NCBI GenBank assembly: GCA_963971285.1
Contig: OZ020248.1
Coordinates: forward strand, 12,958,001-13,022,000
Source: Astropecten irregularis
Lineage: Eukaryota > Echinodermata > Asteroidea > Paxillosida > Astropectinidae
Direction: 5' to 3'
Length of the DNA: 64,000 bases
The notes beneath the pieces are model-generated. The model had not been told where the DNA came from. It made no database searches and saw nothing but the letters and a program-made list of their open reading frames with translations. The position numbers and the translations under genes are program-made. How positions within the stretch are numbered: position 1 is the stretch's first letter; each line of letters opens with the position of its first letter. Positions 54,680 through 64,000 of this stretch are shown here, piece by piece.

Positions 54680-54917
54680 CAGTGGCGTAACTTGACTATA
54701 GGGAAAACTGCGCCCGGGGCAAACGCTACAATTGTCCCCATTCCAACTTCTGATGCCAATGACAAAAGTAAATCAGAAAATTTGAAACAGGCATTTTTCT
54801 GTCCTTGTTCAAAATTCGACGGATTAGATTTCCAATAACTTCAACAGAACGCCCACTTTTTCTCTTGTTTGCCTTTACAAGTCGGCGCCTGGGGCACGTG
54901 CTTTTGTTACGCCACTG
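54680..54917. mobile_element. 238-bp CAGTGGCGTAAC / GTTACGCCACTG MITE
   Basis: Perfect 12-bp ends with the CAGTG..CACTG form of hAT elements, and a GCGCCCGGGGC / GCGCCTGGGGC block near both ends. The flanks (AAATCAAT and AATATATT) do not give a clean 8-bp duplication. Confidence 0.75.
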
Positions 54918-55159
54918 AATATATTTGTCTTTCATTCATCAATGAAGTATTCAATCAAAATATGAATCATCCCTTTTAGGCAACTTTATTTGCACTTTCA
55001 GTTTGGATTTTCTTAATGAAAACATTACAAGGACTACCTTGTAAGTTGTTCCGGTTTCACTGCCCAAATTAATCATTCGCAACGAATTCGATGATGCACA
55101 TTATCTTTTTAAAAATGAGTTGAAGTTAATATCATAATATCATCCACAGTATAATAAAA

Positions 55160-55370
55160 AATTCTTTCCACCGTTATTTTTGACCTATGAAAGATCACAA
55201 TTGTTATTGGTCACTAGTTTTTACTCTTTTCTGGATAAATACAGCATTTCAGGCAGAAAACCTGAACGCTATGATTCTACCATCACCATCTTTATACCCT
55301 GTAAGTTATAGATAAATCTGTGGAGATTTCTGTATCGGTATATGCTACCAAAGTATGATCGTACTTTTAA
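55160..55370 (+). mobile_element. TTAA-family 1 element, 3' fragment
   Basis: It keeps the second half of the element (GATAAATACAGCATTTCAGG onwards) and ends CCAAAGTATGATCGTACTTTTAA. Confidence 0.6.
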
Positions 55371-55519
55371 GGGTGAATTTATACACCTGAAACGTACGCC
55401 TCCCATCACAACCATTATCACAGAATGCAGTGACATAGAATTGAAAGTTTCTACTGTTTGTAAATCGAAGTTTCTACAATTAACTTTACCCCTAATTTCG
55501 AAGGTTGGTTATAAATTCG

Positions 55520-55720
55520 ACCTTTGGGAGACACCGAACATTAAGTAGACATTTTGGTGTCTCCCTAATGTTTTAGGCACCTCTTATAGACACATTTTTA
55601 CTGTCAATTTTTTTTTACAATTGTCAATTTCAATTTCATTGGCTTGGAGGATGTTTATAAATAGGTAAATAAAGTTCGGTGCATAATCCTATGAGAATGT
55701 CTCCCTACAAATAAATTGTA
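55520..55720. repeat. Dispersed repeat with GTGTCTCCCTAATG, diverged copy 3
   Basis: GGGAGACACCGAACATTAAG, GGTGTCTCCCTAATG and CATTGGCTTGGAGGATGTTT repeat the block order of 2156-2345 and 5085-5290. It follows a truncated TTAA-element, as in the first copy (in the opposite order). Confidence 0.55.
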
Positions 55721-55984
55721 ACAAAATATTGGACAGCTAATTATTTCAATGGAGAATAATGAATATAAATTGCTTTATTACTATGCAAAATAATGTAAGA
55801 TTAAATTGTATACATTTTATAGGTATTTAATAATAAAAATGCCACATATACAAAAGGCACTGGAAATCTAAAAGTATAATATAGTACTGACCACGTGACC
55901 ATAATCTACCGGTATTTATTTGTATACAAGAATAACAGAATAAAGAAGTAATTTTGGGTTGAGCAAAGAAAAACTTTGTTTACT

Positions 55985-56055
55985 AATTGGGGAATCGAAC
56001 CTCGGACCTGTGGATTAATGTAGCAGTGTTCTACCATCTTGGTTAATACCAGAGA
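55985..56055 (-). repeat. tRNA-like sequence within the duplicated segment
   Basis: On the minus strand TTAACCAAGATGGTAGAACA resembles an A box and GAGGTTCGATTCCCC is a good B box at tRNA-like distance. No foldable anticodon arm is seen. The partner segment at 63495 keeps only the B-box half. Probably a SINE head. Confidence 0.5.
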
Positions 56056-56204
56056 TCTATAGTTGAGGTCATCGTTATTGTCATTGGGCTGTGGCTTCAA
56101 AACTTAATGCAAACCCAACTAATGGTACTTGGCCCTGAAAAAGATCCTCTATTCTAAGGCTGGATATACATGTAGACGAGATGGTACCAGTTGTGTATAA
56201 AGGG

Positions 56205-56392
56205 AAAATACAGGATTGGTAACATACCCAAAACAGAAATGTTCATAGATGAACAATTTATGTATAAATTTCATGATATGAAGATGGTACTATAGTGCAA
56301 GCACACTGTTAATATATTTCCGCCTGAAATGCTGTATTTATACAGAAATCAATAAAATGAAGACCAAAAACAGTTTTGATCTTGTGTAAGAT
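56205..56392 (-). mobile_element. TTAA-family 1 element, internal fragment
   Basis: Reverse-oriented fragment with CAGAAATGTTCATAGATG, TTTCCGCCTGAAATGCTGTA and AAAACAGTTTTGATCTT. It lies inside the longer duplicated segment 55735-57245 and is absent from the partner at 63276. Confidence 0.55.
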
Positions 56393-57847
56393 TTGAATGT
56401 CCGATTGAGCTAAATTTTTCATTGATGTTTTATTTTATGTACATGTTGGATTAGACAAAGTGTGACTGCTGTTCTGTGATCTGTAGCAATCAATGTATTA
56501 TACCTTTAAACTATAGGGTCAAATTTCCAAGGGACACACATAGTTCAGTACTGTCTTGATACTTCCACATGATTCCTGCCTTAGTCAAACAAACTTTTCC
56601 TTTTCTCAACCAGCAAAATCATTCCAGATATAAGACAAAAAATTATAAACTTGTCCATTCTGATGTACAAAATGTCACAAAGGCTAAAGTTAAAAGCTGT
56701 TTCAAATGAAAAAAAATATGTATATACTTTCTATATAAGTCAAAATTAAAAACTAACATCTGAAAACTTTGAAGCATAAGTGAATACAATAAGAACGAAC
56801 AAAAAACCAAAGTCTCATAAAAACGAAATTGGAATAATAATACACTAAAATCTAGACCCTGCACAAGAAGGCTGAACAATGCAGGCTCTTTGCTCCTCGA
56901 ATATTTCAGACAAAAAAATGGTGAGTGTATAATTAAAAAAAGATTATCGAATACAAGAATAAAAGTAAATATCATTTTTGAGGAAGTACTGAAGTATAAA
57001 GTAAACAAAAACCCAAAATAATCATGAAATTCTTTTAAATGGTCAGAAATGACACTACGAGGCATTTGAATATTTCAAAATCTAGATCCTGTAAGAAAAT
57101 GCTGAAAAATACAGGCTCTTTGGCACTTTGGTCCTCAAAATATTTCAGACAAAAAATGTCATATGCGTTTATAATTAAAAAAGATTATTGAATACAAGTA
57201 TAAATGTATCTCATTTCTAAGGAAGTACTGAAGTATAAAGTAAAAAATAAATTTTGAAATTTTATTTTAAAAACCCTTATATGTCCTCCGGTCTCAAGGT
57301 TGTCAAATGTCTCAAAGTCGCCATTGAGGGCAGCAAACAAACCAAAAGCGGCAAAACAGCTGGAAGCCTAAAAGTCAGAATTGATCCTAAGCTAATGCAC
57401 TTGTTAAAAAAAGATTGAAGCTATGTAATGCATTTAATACACAGATTGCGCAACCATTTACATGCCATCACGTGACTTGCAGTAGGTATTTTGTCATCTC
57501 ATTTGGTGCAGAACAACAGTGGAATCAAGCAAATTATGTCAACATAAAACCGTCACAAATTATACGCCAACTTGATTTAGGGCCCCTCATCATATGCTCC
57601 CAGTGTGTGTGGAGCATTTGGTTCCCAAAAAAAGCGCTTATTAACTATTACAAAAGAATACACTTACCTGAATTTATTCCCAGCTAAAATCAAATTGCAA
57701 CTACATAAGAGAATTTCAGAATAAGGTATCAGGCACTTGCTGGATTTGGCCGTCAACTTGGAAGACTTGAAATGTATAAATGCAGGAAGTACCGGCCTAC
57801 AGGTACGTGGGGGCCTGACAAGTCAAGTCTAGAATGTTGTAGAATGG

Positions 57848-60120
57848 CTACATCTGGGAGTACTTGCCCAGGGTGAACTTGCAGTTGGGGCAGGTATGGA
57901 TGGTGTCCTTGAACGATGGAATGCAGAGTCCTATCAGACCGCACAGGCAAAGGCCAAAGAACATGCTGAAAAAAGGTAAAGAAAAACTGTAAAGATCAAA
58001 TACATGTACACCGGGAAGGAGCTAGAAAAAATCGCCCAGGACAGGGGATGATGGCAGGGAGATGTTGATGGCCTATGCCCCAATTAGGAGGCTATACTTC
58101 AAGCATGAAGCTAGCTCCAAGCATGGTCAACAGGAAACATTGACCCTACATCATAGCTCTAATCATGGAGCTAGGACCTAGCTATACTTCAAGCATGAAG
58201 CTAGCTCCAAGCATGGTCAACAGGAAACATTGACCCTACATCATAGCTCTAATCATGGAGCTAGGACCTAGCTATGCTTCAAGCATAAAGTCAGCTCCTA
58301 GCAGGGTCAACAGGAAACATTGACCCTACATCATAGCTCTAATCATGGAGCTAGGACCTAGCTATACTTCAAGCATGAAGCTAGCTCCAAGCATGGTCAA
58401 CAGGAAACATTGACCCTACATCATAGCTCTAATCATGGAGCTAGGACCTAGCTATGCTTCAAGCATAAAGTCAGCTCCTAGCAGGGTCAACAGGAAACAT
58501 TGACCCTACATCATAGCTCTAATCATGGAGCTAGGACCTAGCTATGCTTCAAGCATGAAGCTAGCTCCAAGCATGGTCAACAGGAAACACTGACCCCACA
58601 CCATAGCTCTTATCATGGATCTAGGACCTAGCTTCATGTAGCTCCATGCTTCAAGCATGAAGCTAGCTCCTAGCAGGGTCAACAGGAAACACTGACCCCA
58701 CACCATAGGTCTTATCATGGAGCTAGGACCTAGCTTCATGTAGCTCCATGCTTCAAGCATGAAGCTAGCTCCTAGCAGGGTCAACAGGAAACACTGACCC
58801 CACACCATAGGTCTTATCATGGAGCTAGGACCTAGCTTCATGTAGTTCCATGCTTCAAGCATGAAGCTAGCTCCTAGCAGGGTCAACAGGAAACACTGAC
58901 CCCACACCATAGCTCTCATCATGGATCGAGCTAGGACCTAGCATCATGTAGCTCCATGCTTCAAGCATGAAGCTAGCTCCTAGCAGGGTCAACAGGAAAC
59001 ATTGACCCCACACAATAGCTCTCATCATGGAGCCAGGACCTCTAGCTAACTCAAACAGGGTCAACAAGACCTGATGTTCCACTGGTTGACACACGGATAA
59101 AATTATAGATGCATGTATGTATACTTACAGCACGAAGCACATGATGCCGGTAACAATCCAGGACGTGGAACCTAACTGCCTATTGGTCACTGTGGTGATG
59201 TTTTCCTTGCAGTTGGTGCACTGCATGTTCATGGGAATTGCTGTGAATCGCGTTGGTGCAGCAGTGATGTACACGGTTCCGCCAGGCTGGGCACCCGGTT
59301 GATATACCACTGGCCCCGGCTGACCGACAGGGTATGGCTGGCCAGCGATTGGCTGTGGGCCTGGTTGCCCGGCAACAGGAGCCTGCTGTGGGTACGGAGC
59401 TTGTTGAGGATATGGAGCTTGTCCTCCGTATGCTGAAATAATACATGTACACACATTAAACTCAAATATGGAGTAAGCCAATGGAACAATTTGCTTAGCG
59501 TACACAAAATAAAGTTCAATTTTGAATGAAAAAATCAAACATTTACCAGAGTTTGAAACAGTATTAGCATTACAGGCAATAAGTTTTAGTGCTTTAGACC
59601 ATGTCCCCAGCAGAATCTTTTGGTCAGAATAATAATAACAATGTTTGACAAAAGACCTATAATTGATTTTTCACTTTTAAAAGTTGAGATGTCAATTGTC
59701 ACCGTGGCAGATTGCACATAACTTTTTCAGGTAAGGCTATTAAGTAAAAAAAAAACATGTTTAGGGTCCCCGCCCGCTTCCTTTCTGGGGCCCCCGGCTT
59801 TTTTTCTCCTTTTGTTTGGTATCATATGATAAAAATTAAAGCCTATGCCTAAAGGTCTGCATTTTTAGTCATTTACTGGCCGCGGGCCTGTGGGCCTGAC
59901 TGGTTGTTTTGGATAAATGGGTCTGTCGACTGTCAGCCATTTGGGTAAGAAAAAAAAAAGGCCTCCTCCTTCCTATTTCCAAAAATGCAGGACGCTAAAC
60001 ATGTTTTGTTTTTTTAAATGGCTTATGCAAAATATTTTCTGCTAAGCGGCTTTCAGTTGCTCCCAGTGACTTACGTGGCTGCTGTTGCTGCTGCTGAGCT
60101 TCATTTTCCTTGTCTCCCAT
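57848..60120 (-). CDS. LITAF-domain protein (LITAF/CDIP-like), three exons, 155 aa
   Basis: LITAF-domain proteins are small zinc-binding monotopic proteins on the cytosolic face of late endosomes and lysosomes. Coding exons are 60120-60075, 59432-59129 and 57965-57848, with GT/AG borders and matching phases. Residues 1-15 are Met-Gly plus a Gln run. Residues 16-66 are Pro/Gln/Tyr/Gly-rich (repeats of APYPQQ), like the proline-rich N-termini of the family. The LITAF domain spans about 84-155, with C87-x2-C90, a hydrophobic membrane-inserting stretch (about 107-132), and the closing H140-x-C142-x2-C145 motif followed by LGKY. All zinc ligands are present. No clean PPxY or PTAP motif is seen. 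The second intron is almost filled by a minisatellite. Confidence 0.93.
58091..59040. repeat. Minisatellite in intron 2 of the LITAF gene
   Basis: Six units of exactly 90 bp (starts of GCTATACTTC/GCTATGCTTC at 58091, 58181, 58271, 58361, 58451 and 58541) are followed by about five longer units of 101-106 bp that gain GCTTCATGTAGCTCCATGCT. Each unit contains AAGCATGAAGCTAGCTCC, GGTCAACAGGAAACA and TCATGGAGCTAGGACCTAGC. The last is partly palindromic. Confidence 0.92.
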
Positions 60121-60477
60121 TCTGGATGATTTAGCTTAAATCTGTGATTGTTTAAAATAAAACACCACATAACAATTTATACTGAACTGCTCAAACTTTA
60201 GTTCAATAGCGCTCCGCACTTGCGCTAAAAATAGCACCGGACCTCAGACAAACATTGCAACCATGCACACGTGCGTGGGTGTGCGCATGCATAATGTACA
60301 CTACGATACGTGTGTGAGTCAATGTTTGTCTGACATCCGGGGATTTTGTGACGTCATTAGTGCGGAGCTCTATTAAATCCAATGACTGAAACCACTTACT
60401 CATAATTATTGAGGATTTCGAACCCTCATCAATAATGTAGGACTTTTTGAAAATCATTAATAAAATATGCAGTAACC

Positions 60478-60620
60478 CAGTTATTATTATTATTAATTTA
60501 TAATGCGCAAATTTCATAAACAAATGTTCAAATGTGCATTTAACAATACAAACAATATAAATATTAAAAAGTACATTATAATATATATACAATTAATCTT
60601 TAAAAATAAGAATTATTCTA
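60478..60620 (-). mobile_element. Retrotransposon-type 3' tail (minus strand)
   Basis: On the minus strand TTTATGAAATTTGCGCATTA TAAATTAATAATAATAATAA resembles the GCGC..ATAAAT-(ATT)n ends of LINEs and SINEs. Upstream it is AT-rich with no protein. Confidence 0.4.
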
Positions 60621-61189
60621 GGCATATATACAATATAAGAATATTAAGAACCAGTTACTAGGCTCGCTACTTCTTCTTGTGAAAACTGTTATAAAAAAAT
60701 TATATTATAACCAAGTGGGCCTGGAAATACTTCTAGAACTCTGTGAGCATATTGTGCCCCCAGAATTCCACAAAACATGCAGCTAAACAATCCATCCCAT
60801 GTCAAAAAGGGATTGTTTTCAGACATGGCTTCTACAGTAAACTATAGCTCACCTAAATATGTTGACCAGTGATGTCCTCTTCAATATTTAATAGCAAGCT
60901 TAAAATTGTGGAAAGAGGCAGGGCTTTGATTTTTGAGGGAAATTACATATGTGGGTCTCAAAAAAATCCTTGTGGACTAAATAAAAGCACACTAACCCCC
61001 CCCCCCCAAAAAAAAACAAAAAAAAAAAAACCAAGACTATAGGCCTAGCTCGTTAATAGGCCACCCCTACTCTGTCTCTGCACCCAGACCCACCCAGTTA
61101 GTGTATGACCAATGACCAAGCCTGTCTAAGTACAGCTGCAACACTTTTAAAGTTTTAATTTAATTTATAGCCCTCGGCCTATACTAGTA

Positions 61190-61620
61190 CTTTGTAGTAA
61201 TACTACTACTACAGTACTAGGCCTAAGGCTATATAGTGCTAAGTACTGCTACTAGTACTACTACTAGAGTACTGACTGTAGTGTGAGTAGGCCAGAAACA
61301 ACATGCAGGGATATTGTAGGCCCCCTACTAGTACTTAGTAGCCTACTGCATGCTACATCTGCATCATGCATCTGGCATTACTGCCACTGCTACAAACTAG
61401 TACTACTACTAACTTTAGTACTTTTTAGTAGGCCTACTACCTGACTACTAGTAGTAGGCCTAGTACTAGTAGCCTATTTACTGCTACAGTGCTAGTAGTC
61501 TACTACTGATACTAGTAGCCTATTTACTACTAGTACTAGTATCAGTAGTAGACTACTAGCACTGTAGCAGTAGTTCTACTAAGTAGTACTACTAGGCCTA
61601 GTACTAATTTTAGTAGGCCT
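61190..61620. repeat. CTAGTA/TACTAG low-complexity tract with an internal palindrome
   Basis: About 430 bp built from TAGTA, CTACTA and AGGCCTA words. Inside, 61481-61570 is a hairpin with 37-nt arms (CTGCTACAGTGCTAGTAGTC to its complement GACTACTAGCACTGTAGCAG) around GCCTATTTAC. Confidence 0.8.
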
Positions 61621-61628
61621 GTCTAATG

Positions 61629-62256
61629 CCTAGGTCACATTTGCTCACATTTGCCACGGCCGCCGTGAAGTTCTAAAATATCTACGGCCAGTAACAATTA
61701 TAGGGTCGCCGCAGTATTTCCACGGTAACACACTGTAGCAGTCACATTGTTAGGGTTGCCGCACGGCGTATTTTTAATTTATGGGGAGAAAAAACCTGCT
61801 GCTGCCGTACGTCCTTTGAAGTGATGACGCACGGTCGCCTTATATAGGGTGACCCTGCGGCGGCCGTTAACAAAATGGAAGAAAGCGCCGCAAGTATTCA
61901 ATGAGTATGATAATGAGGGGTTTGCCATACACATCAAGATTTTTCACGATGGTCATCATTTCATTGCAAAGTTCCCAAAGTGTTACGGATAGCGTGCGTC
62001 GAGCGTACAGGAACCGAAAAACCGTTCTACGGCATGGCTACGGCGGCTCGAATTGCCACGGCGAACGTATACATGAAAAGAGTTATAACTCCGTGATATA
62101 ACTCTACGGCCACCCCTACGGTCTGTAAAAAATAGGGATTTGCCGTAAGGCAACCCCGAGGCCGCCGCAGATTTTCGGCGGCCGCCGCACGTTTTGTCTC
62201 GATTTCGGGTACATACGGCCGCCGTACGCTAGCCGTATAGCAAATGTGACCGAGGT
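61629..62256. mobile_element. CCTAGGTCACATTTGCT element, 0.63 kb
   Basis: Inverted ends CCTAGGTCACATTTGCT and AGCAAATGTGACCGAGG. The interior is GC-richer than its surroundings, with many ACGGCCGCCG / CGGCGGCCGC words in both orientations. No transposase frame. Confidence 0.8.
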
Positions 62257-62783
62257 ATAAGTACTACTGCACCGAGGCCTAGCCTTACTTAGGCTGGTAG
62301 GGTCAGAGTCAGACCACACAAAATATCCAGGAATTCTTACCTCAAATTGTCAACTTCTCTAGATGCTTCCCCTTTCAAATCGGTTTTGAGCAATGTCCTA
62401 GATTCCCAGTGGAAATTATGCCATTTACAATATCACGTTATTTATTTTATGTCATGTACGTACGTATTACTCATAATAGGCCTGGGCGTGGCTAATTGTG
62501 TAGCTACCTGTATGTAGTAATAGTGTGGATGTCATGCGTGTACCTATTCATTACGCGTGAAAATACAGATTAGACTTGATTACAAGTCCGACCACACAAA
62601 AGCCTTGTCCCAGATTCCGTGCGCTACCTAAAAAATGGTCACAAGATGGCAGTATTTCGTATCATTCAGTCAATGTCATATTATTTTGTGCCCTGCTGGA
62701 CGGTGGTATGGTGCTGGTAGGGTATCGCACAAAATTCAATAAGAAAATCGCCATAACGCCACCATAACGTAGGCGTGTTCTTT

Positions 62784-62784
<1 letters not shown>

Positions 62785-62815
<31 letters not shown>

Positions 62816-62816
62816 G
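62785..62816. repeat. AAAT tetranucleotide microsatellite
   Basis: About eight uninterrupted AAAT units. Confidence 0.95.
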
Positions 62817-62872
62817 GAAAGAAAGAAACATTACATGGTACAATTTACCATATGCTTCAAGGTAATAAATGC

Positions 62873-63248
62873 TTAAAGATAATATCAGTTTTGGTTTTTA
62901 TTTGTCAATGAAATACAGATTCGTGGGAAAAAATATCAAGGGAGATGCAGTAACAGTCATCTGTGAAAATTTCAATCCCATATACATATATGGAGCCCAC
63001 TTTTGAGAAAACCGTGAAAAAATTGGCACAGTATTTCTCAAGTCTTTTCTCTTTTATTGTTTATCTTTAAAAGATCAAAAATAATTTTGGCCAATGGTTT
63101 TACTCTTTCTTGGATAAATACAGCATTTCAAGCAGAAAAATCTTAATGGTATGTATCTACCATCACCATCTTTATACCCTGTAAGTTATAGGTAAATCTG
63201 TGAAGATTTCTGTTTTGGTATGCTACCAAAGTATAATAGTACCTTTAA
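62873..63248 (+). mobile_element. TTAA-family 1 element, full copy
   Basis: It begins TTAAAGATAATATCAGTTTTGG and ends CCAAAGTATAATAGTACCTTTAA. It sits immediately upstream of the duplicated segment starting at 63276. Confidence 0.75.
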
Positions 63249-63275
63249 AGGAACACATTTGACTGACACAAATTT

Positions 63276-64000
63276 TAATGGAGAATAAAAATTGTTTAAT
63301 CGGTATGCAAATCTAAGACTAAATTGTATACACTGTTCACGTATGTTACAATAAAAACGTCACATATACAAAAGGCGGATGAATGCCTAAAAGTAAGTAC
63401 TGAACATTATCTAATCATTCATTTTTTATACAAGAATAAGAGACTAATAAAGAAGTGATTTTGGGATTTTAGCAAAGAAACTTTGCTAAATGATAGGGGA
63501 ATCGAACCGCAGACCTATCAAACATGACTCCTGCTGCAGTCAAACAAATATTCCTTTTCTCAACCTGTAAAATCATTCTTCATAGAAGAAGACAAAGAAA
63601 AATAACACCCTGTCCATTCTGATGTACAAAATGCCTTAGAAGCTGCTCAGAAAATTACAATCCTCTGTACAAGTTAAAAACTTAAAAATGAATGTTTCAA
63701 TTAAAAAAATGTTTTGATAATAGTCAAAATTTACATCTCAATACCCTGAGGCATAAGTGAATACTGAAAAAAAAGAAAAAAAAAAAAAGACCAAAAACAA
63801 AACATTTAAAACAAAAACTTTCTGAAATGGTAAGAAATAAAACTAACACGATTGGAAATATTACAATCTAGTCCCTGCACAAGACGGATGAAGAATGCAG
63901 GCAGTTTGGCACTTTGCCCCTCGAACAATTAAAATAAAAAACTGTGGTATAAGTTTATAAAATAAAATGATTAATGAATACAAAAATAAATGTATGCCAT
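63276..64000. repeat. Duplicated segment, copy 2 (runs off right edge)
   Basis: Partner of 55735-57245 in the same orientation, lacking the inserted section of about 0.5 kb. The B-box-like GGGGAATCGAACCGCAGACC sits at 63495-63515. No coding capacity is supported in either copy. Confidence 0.65.

Larger units (their letters stand above)
55735..57245. repeat. Duplicated segment, copy 1
   Basis: Ordered matches to 63276-64000 include AATGGAGAATAA, AAATTGTATACA, CACATATACAAAAGGC, ATACAAGAATAA, TAAAGAAGT.ATTTTGGG, GGGGAATCGAACC, GTCAAACAAA, CCTTTTCTCAACC and GTCCATTCTGATGTACAAAA. Compared with the partner it carries an extra section of about 0.5 kb (about 56040-56560) including a TTAA-element fragment, and an internal tandem duplication of about 200 bp (56850 and 57070 start alike). 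Confidence 0.65.

Noticed and set aside
56643..57065. 140-codon minus-strand open frame rich in Phe and Leu
   Set aside because: It lies in the duplicated non-coding segment, is made of A/T-rich sequence read as Phe/Leu, and the partner segment at 63.6 kb does not preserve it.
58542..58922. 126-codon repetitive minus-strand frame (RAMVWGQCFLLTLLGASF repeats)
   Set aside because: It is the LITAF intron minisatellite read through units whose length happens to be a multiple of three. It is bounded by the repeat, not by splice sites or a start context.

Overview
This is a eukaryotic, animal nuclear window. Coding sequence is confined to short exons with GT/AG boundaries, separated by AT-rich introns crowded with short inverted-repeat transposons. 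The frequent TACATGTACATGTA and TAGGCCTA words, the very high density of small foldback elements and the gene content suggest a marine invertebrate deuterostome, most likely an echinoderm. That placement is inference, because no species-diagnostic locus is present.

I support four protein-coding genes. (1) The 5' part of an SGSM3-like gene (RUN/TBC small-G-protein signalling modulator) lies on the minus strand. Exons are at 8954-9084, 9628-9694, 10504-10658 and probably a first exon at 23885-24080; the rest lies beyond the left edge. (2) A complete 20-exon minus-strand gene runs from 47184 to 28368. All splice phases are compatible and give 1197 residues. It encodes a basic N-terminal region, an array of ten Q-T-type motifs resembling dynein light chain LC8 sites, a PLAT domain, a huge Ser/Asp-rich linker and C-terminal ankyrin repeats. 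I do not recognise a named family for this architecture. (3) A two-exon plus-strand galactose-3-O-sulfotransferase (GAL3ST family) lies at 50612-52374, head to head with gene 2. (4) A three-exon minus-strand LITAF-domain protein lies at 60120-57848, and its second intron is filled by a minisatellite.

The rest is introns and intergenic DNA dominated by non-autonomous DNA transposons. They include two TTAA-bounded families (one with about nine copies), a hAT-type element with a perfect 8-bp target duplication, a set of foldbacks sharing a GGGGCCRATTTCA terminus but with different interiors, near-perfect palindromes, and several nested insertions. There are also tRNA-derived SINE copies, a frameshifted non-LTR retrotransposon relic, minisatellites, and a duplicated segment of about 0.7-1.5 kb present at 55.7-57.2 kb and again at 63.3 kb to the right edge.

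Layout: 0-8.9 kb is intron of the SGSM3-like gene, full of repeats; 8.9-24.1 kb holds its exons and a large first intron; 24.1-28.3 kb is intergenic; 28.4-47.2 kb is the PLAT-ankyrin gene; 47.2-50.6 kb is the divergent spacer; 50.6-52.4 kb is GAL3ST; 52.4-57.8 kb is repeat-rich spacer; 57.8-60.1 kb is the LITAF gene; 60.1-64 kb is repeat-rich intergenic DNA. The four genes have no evident shared pathway; this is ordinary animal gene order.
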